Below are positions 6,590-15,000 of a DNA stretch of 28,991 nt, piece after piece; position 1 is the stretch's first letter, and each line of letters begins with the position of its first letter. The DNA is taken from positions 1 through 28,991 of the IMG/VR virus record IMGVR_UViG_3300029263_000187, one strand, 5' to 3'. Below the pieces are notes generated by a model that saw nothing but the letters and a program-made list of their open reading frames with translations, was not told the DNA's origin and made no database searches. The position numbers and the translations under genes are program-made. The DNA comes from a virus.

Positions 6590-7118
6590 GTTAGTCGCTT
6601 TCGTCGGGCCAATCGGTAGCGGCAAGACGGTGTGTGCGGAATACTTTTGCAAGAGATACGGCTATACTAACATTAAGTTTGCTGGCCCGCTCAAGCGTAT
6701 GCTTAAAGAGATGGGCCTCACCGACGAACATTTGGAAGGCGCGTTAAAGGAACAGCCTTGCGACATACTGGCTGGAAGGACACCACGATGGGCGATGCAG
6801 ACATTGGGAACGGAATGGGGACGGGACTTAATCGGAGAAAACCTGTGGGGCAACGTCTGGGAACACGCCGCAATGCAATTAATGCCAGCGCATCCAGTCG
6901 TGACCGACGATCTACGCTTTCAAAACGAAGCGGAGAGAGTGAGGAAGATGGGCGGGATGATAGTTCGCCTGTCCGTGACGGGCCAAGCCTCGACAGAAAC
7001 AGGCGCAACTCATAGCTCTGAGGGAATGGACTACGACGCTGATGTTGTGATCCACAATAAGCACGACGATAGCTTGTGGGACAGCCTAGACTTTCTTGCT
7101 TGCGGCCACATTTTATGA
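6576..7118 (+). CDS. Deoxynucleoside monophosphate kinase (180 aa)
   Basis: A P-loop GPIGSGKT lies at residues 11-18. The segment RWAMQTLGTEWGRDLIGENLW, and later VVTDDLRFQNEAERVRKMGG, match phage dNMP kinases of the T4 gp1/T5 type and the related adenylate-kinase-fold proteins. The enzyme converts dNMPs to dNDPs with ATP and so feeds phage DNA synthesis. ATG 6576 is chosen because AAGGAGGT lies five bases upstream; the TTG directly before it (6573) could also serve. It is the last gene of the rightward operon and ends at 7118, just before the convergent terminator region. The length is somewhat short compared with T4 gp1 (about 240) but the key segments are present. Confidence 0.85.
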   Translation: MTRPKLVAFVGPIGSGKTVCAEYFCKRYGYTNIKFAGPLKRMLKEMGLTDEHLEGALKEQPCDILAGRTPRWAMQTLGTEWGRDLIGENLWGNVWEHAAMQLMPAHPVVTDDLRFQNEAERVRKMGGMIVRLSVTGQASTETGATHSSEGMDYDADVVIHNKHDDSLWDSLDFLACGHIL

Positions 7119-7125
7119 TAGTTTT

Positions 7126-7185
7126 ACCCGTGGGTTAGCCAAAGGCGTGGCTGAGTCAACTCTATGTTTTTAATCGCTGACCCAC
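7126..7185. terminator. Bidirectional terminator region between convergent operons
   Basis: GTGGGTTAGC (7130-7139) pairs with GCTGACCCAC (7176-7185) over ten bases with one G-U pair. Inside lies a smaller hairpin AGCC/GGCT and then a TTTTT run (7167-7171). ACCC-GT-GGGT at 7126-7135 can form an alternative fold. Lying between genes that end facing each other (7118 and 7221), this should stop transcripts in one or both directions, though the T run sits inside the outer stem rather than after it. Confidence 0.5.
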
Positions 7186-7220
7186 ACGACCTCGCTTTTA
7201 GGTTTCGCACTGCGGCGGGG

Positions 7221-7655
7221 TCAACCTAACCACAGCCAGACGCCAGCTATCATGCCAGCTACCAGCACTATGAATAACAGAACCACCGCGCCTATCTCAA
7301 TGTTGGCCTGTATCTCGGCTTTCCTTTTTTTCGCAGCCTCAGTCCGAGCCTTGCGTATCTGACCTCTCAGTTGGAGCAACTCTCTCCACGCAAAAATACC
7401 TCTGGTCATAATCACATATTTTTTTAATTCTTCCTCTAAGTCTTCGGCTTTTTTCTTAGCCGCAAAAGTTGACAGCGCCTCCTCCTCGACTGACGAGAAA
7501 GGGTTCTTCTTACCTTTGGTGTGGCCCTGCTTGATCTCATCAATCGCACCCCACATTTTACCGATGTCGCCCATCATGGAATGAGCGTCCTTGCCTAGCT
7601 TAACGCCAGTCTTGATGGCGGCAAATGCCGCCATCGCTACGGAGATCGGTTCCAT
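7221..7655 (-). CDS. Coiled-coil protein with C-terminal membrane anchor (144 aa)
   Basis: The N-terminal 40 residues are a mildly hydrophobic helix (MEPISVAMAAFAAIKTGVKLG). A charged middle follows (AKKKAEDLEEELKKY and RKARTEAAKKRKAEIQ), likely coiled coil. One clear membrane segment ends the protein (AVVLLFIVLVAGMIAGVWLWL, residues about 122-143). Similar small proteins with this plan occur in many phages, often without a function. It is the last gene of the lysis cassette, four bases after the amidase stop. No good ribosome site is seen, so it may be translated by coupling. A spanin-like or lysis-timing role is possible, but the anchor is at the C-terminus, unlike i-spanins, which are anchored at the N-terminus. 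Confidence 0.7.
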   Translation of the reverse strand: MEPISVAMAAFAAIKTGVKLGKDAHSMMGDIGKMWGAIDEIKQGHTKGKKNPFSSVEEEALSTFAAKKKAEDLEEELKKYVIMTRGIFAWRELLQLRGQIRKARTEAAKKRKAEIQANIEIGAVVLLFIVLVAGMIAGVWLWLG

Positions 7656-7658
7656 AAC

Positions 7659-8096
7659 TTAGTCGCCCATCATCCAGTCATCCACGTCGAAACATGGGCA
7701 AGCCTTGTTACTGTATTCATTGTGGCCTGTAATGGTTGTGATCGTTGGGTGTTGTTCCTTCAAGTCTGCGATCAGCTTACGCAATGCTACGTCTTGCTCG
7801 GCAGTAAAGTTATCCTCGAAGATGTCGTGAGCCTCGCCGCCGCGCCCGCCAAGCAAGGAAACTCCGATGCTCGACTTATTTTTTCCTCGACAGTGCGCCC
7901 CGCTACGTTCAACAGGTCTAGCCGCACCGACTTCGCCCTTACGATTAACAGCAAAATGGTATCCGCATGTTGACCATCCGTTGTCCTCGACGTGCCACCT
8001 AGTCAATTCCTTGACAGCCTCATCGACTGGCTTGTCTTCGTACCACGACGGCCTAGTCGCAGTGCAGTGAATTATAATCTCAGTCAGTTTTCTCAT
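7659..8096 (-). CDS. Endolysin: T7-lysozyme-type N-acetylmuramoyl-L-alanine amidase (145 aa)
   Basis: This is an Amidase_2/PGRP-fold enzyme that cuts the amide bond between MurNAc and the stem peptide. With the start at ATG 8096, zinc ligands are H10 (IIIHCTA), H125 (TGHNEYS) and C133 (KACPCFD), and catalytic partners are Y46 (CGYHF) and K131. The spacing H-x5-K-x-C matches T7 lysozyme (H122, K128, C130), as does Tyr46. ATG 8096 is chosen because AAGGAG lies seven bases upstream. An in-frame start at 8249 would add 51 Ser/Arg-rich residues, but that stretch is occupied by another gene in a different frame. It has no signal peptide, so release needs a holin. Whether it also binds an RNA polymerase, as T7 lysozyme does, is unknown. 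Confidence 0.93.
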   Translation of the reverse strand: MRKLTEIIIHCTATRPSWYEDKPVDEAVKELTRWHVEDNGWSTCGYHFAVNRKGEVGAARPVERSGAHCRGKNKSSIGVSLLGGRGGEAHDIFEDNFTAEQDVALRKLIADLKEQHPTITTITGHNEYSNKACPCFDVDDWMMGD

Positions 8097-8256
8097 CGGC
8101 CTGCTCCTTGATGTGCTTTCTTTGTTTCTCGATTTCTTCGCGCTGAGTTTCGAGTTCAACGAATTGCCTGTCGATTTCATTAAGCTGCGGAAACCCGACG
8201 ACATTGTCGTGCCAAGCACTCGTAAACTCCCCACAATTCGACGTGTCATAGCTCAC
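8080..8256 (-). CDS. 58-residue helical protein with GTG start, hidden between holin and endolysin
   Basis: The frame starts at GTG 8256-8254 in a GTGA overlap with the stop of the upstream holin gene, preceded by an AAGGG site, and stops at TGA 8082-8080 inside the amidase start region. The sequence begins MSYDTSNCGEFTSAWHD and then turns into a strongly helical charged stretch (LNEIDRQFVELETQREEIEK...) with heptad pattern. The amino acid make-up is far more protein-like than the 51 Ser/Arg-rich residues read in the amidase frame over the same bases. The same GTGA/ATGA coupling links every gene in this cassette. A lysis accessory role is inferred from place. No membrane segment is seen. Confidence 0.7.
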   Translation of the reverse strand: MSYDTSNCGEFTSAWHDNVVGFPQLNEIDRQFVELETQREEIEKQRKHIKEQADEKTD

Positions 8257-8642
8257 TTGCCCTTACCGAAATATTGTGTCGCGCCACGTATCCCGAAGCT
8301 GGCTGCGACTACGCATCCCCAAGTGTATATGAACCAGTCGGGGGCTTGTTCGAGTGCAGCAAAACCGTCGAAAACTATGTCCCTCCCAGTCTCTCCAGTG
8401 AAGCAGATGATAATTGGCAGGCTCATCAAAATTGTTATGTACTCATCTTTCCACGACGACGTTGATCCTTGGGCCATGATCGCTTCCCAGTTCGCTTCGC
8501 TCTGACACTGCGACATGAGTATCTGCGACTTGGCCTCGGCTTCGCTCACCTTGATCTTAGTCTCTGCTGCCTTCGTCTCGACTTTGCCCTGAAGCCATGT
8601 GCCTGCGAGATTTGCTATTGGGCCGATGAGTGCTTGTATCAT
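8253..8642 (-). CDS. Holin, gene-transfer-agent 3TM family-like (129 aa)
   Basis: The N-terminal half is an amphipathic Ala/Glu/Lys-rich helix (ETKAAETKIKVSEAEAKSQI). It is followed by SSWKDEYITILMSLPIIICF and a second hydrophobic segment APDWFIYTWGCVVAASFGIRGA ending in a short basic tail. The order EAEAK helix, SSWKDE, membrane segment, APDW, membrane segment, GxRGA matches the family called holin of 3TMs for gene-transfer release, common in alphaproteobacterial phages and GTAs. It would form the inner-membrane lesion that lets the endolysin out. It starts in an ATGA overlap with the upstream small membrane protein and ends in a GTGA overlap with the next gene. Ribosome site is weak, so coupling is likely. 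Confidence 0.82.
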   Translation of the reverse strand: MIQALIGPIANLAGTWLQGKVETKAAETKIKVSEAEAKSQILMSQCQSEANWEAIMAQGSTSSWKDEYITILMSLPIIICFTGETGRDIVFDGFAALEQAPDWFIYTWGCVVAASFGIRGATQYFGKGK

Positions 8643-8839
8643 TTTTCATGTCCAACCCATGTTGCGAAAGCTCCCGTCATCGCACCAGTTACGACTGACA
8701 CGACTGCCGCGTGTTGCGACGAGAGACTTTCTGTTGTGATGGCAAACTCAATGACGCGAATGTAAACAATCGTCATCACTAGCATCATTAGTCGTGGCAT
8801 AAGTTTCCACGCTAGTATCTTCTGCATTGCTAAAGTCAC
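8639..8839 (-). CDS. Small two-helix membrane protein, holin-like (66 aa)
   Basis: Two hydrophobic stretches are seen: LMPRLMMLVMTIVYIRVIEFAI (residues about 13-34) and AAVVSVVTGAMTGAFATWVG (about 44-63), joined by a short polar turn. The pattern WKLMPRLM...VVTGAMTGAF recalls small membrane proteins common in marine phages and cyanophages, from memory the DUF7940 type, often annotated as holins. The start is GTG 8839-8837 in a GTGA overlap with the previous stop and with AAGGA eight bases upstream; ATG 8827 is the alternative. With the GTA-type holin directly downstream, the cassette has two candidate holins, so this one may be the antiholin or the pinholin. Confidence 0.7.
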   Translation of the reverse strand: MTLAMQKILAWKLMPRLMMLVMTIVYIRVIEFAITTESLSSQHAAVVSVVTGAMTGAFATWVGHEK

Positions 8840-9093
8840 TGCTCAAATCCTTCCTTCAAGCCTTCCATGATTTCCTTGACCGTTGGTCGGCGTTTAGTGT
8901 TGGGTGAGTATCGACATTGGAACGACTTGGGACACTCGGTATAACTGAACGAGGGGTAGTGGTATGCCGTCGTTCGGTTCGGGCCGAGATAGATGCAGAC
9001 CATCTCGTCCTGAATTTTTGTTTTCTTTGCGAGCTGACAGGTGACGTAGTCTGGATTTACCAGACCCGCGACTAAGATTGCTGTGAACCACAT
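8836..9093 (-). CDS. Small secreted-type Cys protein (85 aa)
   Basis: A short hydrophobic N-terminus (WFTAILVAGLV) with almost no positive charge is followed by a body with four cysteines, including CIYLGP and ECPKSFQC, which could form two disulfides in the periplasm. Small proteins with a YLGPN then CPxxFxC pattern lie beside holin genes in various marine phages; their role is not known. The start ATG 9093 shares one base with the giant gene stop (TGATG), with GGAGGG eleven bases upstream. It may be a Rz1-like or envelope-facing lysis factor; there is no lipobox, so an o-spanin is not supported. Confidence 0.65.
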   Translation of the reverse strand: MWFTAILVAGLVNPDYVTCQLAKKTKIQDEMVCIYLGPNRTTAYHYPSFSYTECPKSFQCRYSPNTKRRPTVKEIMEGLKEGFEQ

Positions 9094-12000
9094 CAGTCAA
9101 ATTTCCCTCCGAATTTATTAGAGTTGAAATCGCTGCTCCCAAAGCCGTCGCCAAATTTACCTTCCCCGGAGCCTTTTTTGCGTCCCGGCTTCTTGGCTTC
9201 TCCACCGACTGCATCGACGAAGGTTTCACGACCTGTAGGCCCACCATAGACACGACCAGCGATAGGTATGCGTCCGAACAGATCGCGCAACGTGGCCCTG
9301 ATCTTATCGTTAGGTTTGTCTTTCTCGTCAGAGAAGAAGTTGCTTGTCGCCTGCCCTGCGCCTGCTACCGCGTTGAAGCCCAGTTCAGCCGTGCCTACCT
9401 GTGGCCCAAAGACGCCAGACATGGTGCGTACAAAGCCGTACTTGCCGTTGTCTAGCTGCGCCGACGTGTTGTATAGCATCTCACCGATCAGGCCCATACC
9501 GCCCACCGCCAGTAAGCCGTCGAGATACCAGCCGAGTGCCGCGTCTACATCGTCACCTTCTTTAAGGCCCAGCACTTCGCCCAGCTTCTCACGATCCTTG
9601 ACCAGTGATCGCTTTCTGAAATCAGCCGAGTTCTCCTCGTCACCGCCACGCATTTGCACGAAGTCTTTTACGCCCACTGAAATGCTGCCCGCGCCTACGC
9701 CCGCTGTGAGCATGTATGCGAGAGGTGCGACGTTCCCCTGCTTGAACTCATCCATGATGTAACCTTGCAGCTTCATCATCAGCATGGGGAAAGACTTGAG
9801 TTGGAACATCATGCTGCCCCAAGGTGTCTGCGCCCACATAGGCACGTCGTTCGGGTTCGGAGTGAAGATCGCTTCGTTGGTAAAGCGCATCATCGCCATC
9901 TGAACTTGCATTTGTACGGCTTCGTTTTTGGGAAGCGTATCTATGCGGAACGAGCCATCTACCAGAAAGTCGTGAGGTGCGTTTTCGCCAGTAAGCCCGT
10001 AGCGTTCCAAATATCTAACGGCTGTTTTGTAAGAACGGCTATCAGTTTTACCTTTGCGCTTTAGTCGCATGGCCCTGTCTATCTCGGACTTGAAGCTCTC
10101 GAACCCGACCAAGCTGGCGACCTCTCGCATCGTATTCGTCCAAGGGGTCAGCAACGTCAGGTTAAAGAAAGCGTTTGCAAACTTCTGGTTCCCTTCGCCA
10201 GACATATGCACCATGCGTTCGTGCATCAAATTGTCTATGCCGACGCCAATGTTTTTGGCTGCTGCGCGGTAAGATGGGTCAGTGCTGTACTTGGCCCACG
10301 TCTTTGCAAATGCTCTCATGTTTCCGCTGCGAACCAATGGGAGTGCTACGTCTGGTATCGACGTGAACGTGGTGAAGCCAAGCAGGGATACGCTTGTGAA
10401 AGACTTGAGTAGACGGCTAACCTTGTAGCGTGCTTCTGTTCCGTCGCCGCCGTCGATGGGCTTCTTGTTTAACACGTTCATCATTGCACGCATCTTGGCG
10501 ATAGTCGTGCTGGGCGGGCGACCTTGGCTAAAGTCGATCAGGCCATTGACCACTGCCTCGACACGCTTTGCGTACTGCACGTTTCGAGTAACGTCGGCGT
10601 CTCCCATCTCCATCAGCATGTGGATCGCGGCTTGCTTGTTGTTGATGGCAGTTTTCGGGTCGCCAAGCATACGTTGCAGTCTACGGATCAACTCCTTAGT
10701 CTCGTCTGGGTTTAGAGTAAGACGGTTGATCATCACATCAGTTACGGTTGCCGAACCACTCTCGGTGGATACAGTGTCATTGGGGTTGTAGTCAGCTTTC
10801 AGAATGTTCACGGCTTCCTTGACGCCGCCACCATCAGCAATATCGACGTATGCAGTAAAGGCGTGTGCGTTCACGCCAAACTGTTCCGTCAGCACGCGCT
10901 TACGAATTGTCCTGTCGTAGTATTTAGCCAAGATACCTTGCAAGTCTTGCACGAGGAACCCGTCCATGAAGTCGTAGTCTCCGGGCTTCAGGGCCAGCAC
11001 ACGAGCGGCGAAAGGATTGTTCGACATAGCCGCTTGCAAGTCGCCATCGACTGTTGGGTCGCTGCCGCGAGTGAGTTTAGACGCAATCATGTCGGCTAGT
11101 TCACCTAGCTCCGTTGGGGTCATTCGATCATTTGGGTCGAAGTCGGGGTCTAATTGCGAGCGTCTGAGAAATTCGGACAGCCCAAGCTGGAATTTTTTAG
11201 GGTTGGCTAGGATCGCTTCGCTGTCCCAGATTTGAGGGACGTAAAAGTCACTGCCGAGCTTGCGAGCGTCACCAACTTTGATGCCCAGAGCTTTCATCTT
11301 GTTAAACTCATCGTTGAAAGCGTTGCCGATTTCCATTGCGACCCGCTGCTCTGCTGGTTTCAGCTTGGCAACAGCCCCTCTGCCTCTACGCAACGCTTGT
11401 ATGACGCGGGTGTGGCTTGCTGGCTGGCCTACATCTAGCGCACCCATTGCAAGGCCACGGTTGCGGCGGTTCCAGCGTTGGAAGTTGTTACCAGCGTCAG
11501 GCAGATCGTTCAGCTTTGCTATGATCGGCTGTAGCCTTCGTGCCAGCATCGCATCGTGTTTCTCAAATGTCCCAACACCGTTTACTGGTTTGATCTGATC
11601 GCCAAACCAGTTAGCACCTAGCTGTCGCATGAGGCTTGAGTTTTCGCGGAAGAAATTTTTGACCGTTGACCACTTAGATATTGTTTGCACGTCGTCGGCT
11701 TCGATCTTGTGCTGATTAAATATTTTCTTCGTGATCTTTGTTATCGGCGCAGGCACACCCATACGACGAACTTCGCGTGCGACACCCACAAACTCTGCGT
11801 TTTTGAGGGGCGCGTTCTTTACCATCATCTCCTCGACAACTTGACCTGTGAGCTTCATGTCACCGCCAAACCCTACTCCATCAAATAACAAAGCATCCGT
11901 TGCCTCAAAGCTGTTGGCTTCTTTGACCATGCTTGGATCAAAGACTACGTCGCCTTGGTCAGTGTGCATCGCATCGTAGCCTAAGTCTTTTAGGATTTTC

Positions 12001-15000
12001 TTGAACTTTGCCTGTGCATCAGCCTGCGACTTAGCCGTACCCGACGTAATCATTAGGCCATCTCGTCCATTGGTAAACGCATCATACATGCGAGGGCCGC
12101 TCACTGGTTCAATAAACCTATCGACTGCTGCCGTTACTCCGTCTGCATCCAGAATTTTTTTATCGGCAAGCTCCATAATAATATGGCGAACTGAGCCATC
12201 TTCCTCTGCGCCAAGAGAGTACGATTGCTTCGACGACACGTCTAACGGTGCTCTTATGCGTGCAAATACTGGCGCGACTTTTGTATCTACTGAGTTTGTC
12301 AGCCTGCTCAGTGCATCCCAGCGGCTTCGCTCCATCTTCAAGGTCATGTTGAGTAAACGACGCTCATCAAACGTCGGGTTAGCCTTGTTCGATAAGTCGC
12401 GGATTTGCTCTCGGTAAAACGCTATGTCTTTCATTGCGCTATCAATGTCAGGGGCCGAATTTTTTGGTGCGTCTGAATGGAACATGTCGTCTTCGACTTG
12501 CTTCTTGATCTGTGCCGCGCTGTAGTTTGTGTCTACTTCTTTGGTGGAGACGAGATAAACGCCTTCGCCGTATCTGCCGTTCTTCGTAACGGTCACGCCT
12601 CTAACAGCTTGATCTACTGACACGTTATACTGGAAGCTGTCCCGTAAGCTGGCTTCGGGCCTTAGACCCACGAAGTCTCTGATCGCATTGTCCAGTCGTG
12701 GGCTTACGTTGTCCAGATATGAGTTGGTGTACTTGCCAGCTACAGACGGGTGAACAAGTGTCACGCCCTCTGGATTGATTACCATGCCTAAGATTTCGTG
12801 CTTGTCGCGCTTTGCTTTATGAAGATCAGCGACGGCCATACGGCGCACTTCCATCTTGCGCTCTTTCATTGACTGCGGCTGTAGTAGCATGCCATCCAGT
12901 ATTTGTACGGCATCGTCGATTTGGAACTGCAACGCTTCAGTCTGCGCTGTCTGGAATAAGTACGGCATATCTGCCGACGCAAATTCCTCGGTGGGTGATG
13001 CGACCTCGACGAACACGCTATCAACTGACTTGGTGCTAAGTCTTGAAAACTTTGCTTTGAGATTATCTTTGTCAGCTTTTTCCAAGGACATTATACCCTG
13101 CTGCTCATCACGAGAGCGCATTGCAAAAGTAATGTTGTATAAACTGTCAAACAGAGCCTTTCGGTGTGGCGCAACTTCGGCGTCGTAACCTTTCGAGTCT
13201 AAAATATTGATATAAACATTTCTTAGTTCGTTAATCTTGGTTATTTCTTTAGCCATACCGCGCAATGATCTACGTGCTTCGTCATAGTTTTCGCCTTGTG
13301 GCAGCACGACGGTCTCATCGCTGTATTCCATAGCCAATGGGTCGCCACGCAAGATTGCTAAGTCGAACTCATTTATGGTTTCTGCGCTCTCATCCAAAAT
13401 ATCCTGTGGGTCTTCTGCCCCTTTGATCTTTCGCACCAACTTAATGAACAGGTCGCGTGCAATACCCTGCTCTGTCTTGTCCATTCCCCGCACTGAAATA
13501 CGATCAGCAAAAGTTTTTATTGCAGGGTTCAGAGGATCGGTAGAAATTGGATCAGGTGCATCTGGTACTGTCGCGCCATGTTTGCGGCCATAGTCGAGCA
13601 ATGCCAGATTGAAGTCACTAGGGTCGGCTTCAAGTGCCGCCATAGTCTTTGTTCTAAGTGCTTCGTCGTTACCGCGTAAGATTGCCAAGAGAGGGCTGTC
13701 GTCTGCTTCTAGCTGTGCAAGTTCTTTGCTGCTGTCTCTTGTTGTAAACGTAACTCGCGTCTTTAACTCGTTGATCGCTTGCGCTAACGCTCCCATGTTA
13801 TCTGCGCCCTCGGCCAAGTCAGCGTTGTGCAATGCGTTGGCTAATTCTTCTGCGCTGATTAGATTTTTTGACCGTGCATTGGCGTCAGCTAAGATCGCGT
13901 CTTCACCAACATCACGCCAGTCGATACCTCGCTTAGAAAGCTCCTCGACTATTTCAGAAACCGACTGCTCTATCGCCATAACTTTTCGGTTATTTTTTAT
14001 TGCTGCGTTTCTAAACATAGCAGACTTAGGCGGCAGGGTTTCGACGTAAGCCGCACCTGTGTACTGGTCGATAGCAATTTTCTTGCGCTCAGTGCGCGGC
14101 ATTGTGCGCTTAAACATTCCCGCGTATTCACCAACGGCCCGTTGCATTGCGACTTGTAGGTCAGAGGACAGGGCGTGAAGCTGATCAACTACGGCTTCGT
14201 CGAGACCTTCATACGCCGACTTGCTCTGTGTGAGCATACGCTCATATAAAGACTGAACATCACGAGCGGTGTCTGTTGTCATCTCCCTGTTTATTGCTTC
14301 CGCTTGGGCTGCATCTGTAGGGTTCTGGCCTGACAGAGATTGCCCGACTTTACTGTCAGCTTCCTCGGAACGTAGTCTTTTCAAAAACCCGTGTATTTTG
14401 TACTGGGCCTGCATGACATCTTCGAGGATAGTCTTGCCGCCTGTCTTGCTTCTCGCGTAGTCGAGTGCCTGTATGCGAGCCGACCCGCTTTCTGGGTTGC
14501 CCGGAATAGCCTTGTGGAAAGCCTCGCCCTTTACGCCACCGTATTCACCGTACAAAGACTTAGCTATTTTCTCTAACTCAATAGCAAGCGCGAAGCTGTC
14601 GCCCAGCCCTCTCGGACTTGCCATCTTAGAGATTTGCAAGTCTCTGATGCGCTCGTCGAGAGCGACCATCTGTCTAGCCGCGAACTGAGCGGCGGGCATA
14701 ACGTCGTTGCCGTAGGAGAACTGCGCGTCCTTGCCATGCTCTATGCCCATCTGCTCCAAGCCAGCAAACTTAGACAGACCTCTTGTCGGAGCACCCGTCA
14801 AAGGATCAATTTCTTCTTCCGGCAAGAATTTCTTAAACAGGTCTGCTAGGTCGGCATCGACTGACATAGTCTTGCGGCCCATTAGATAGTCGAACAGTGC
14901 CTTACCGAGCTTACTAACCTTGTGAAATACCTCGCTTAGTTTGGAGCCGGGAACGCGGAGAGCGTCAGTCTGCAAGACGTAGCCTAAAAACTGATTGGCA

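Noticed and set aside
8097-8249. N-terminal 51-residue extension of the amidase
   Set aside because: AAGGAG at the right distance from ATG 8096, exact T7-lysozyme-like spacing from that start, and a better gene in another frame over these bases.
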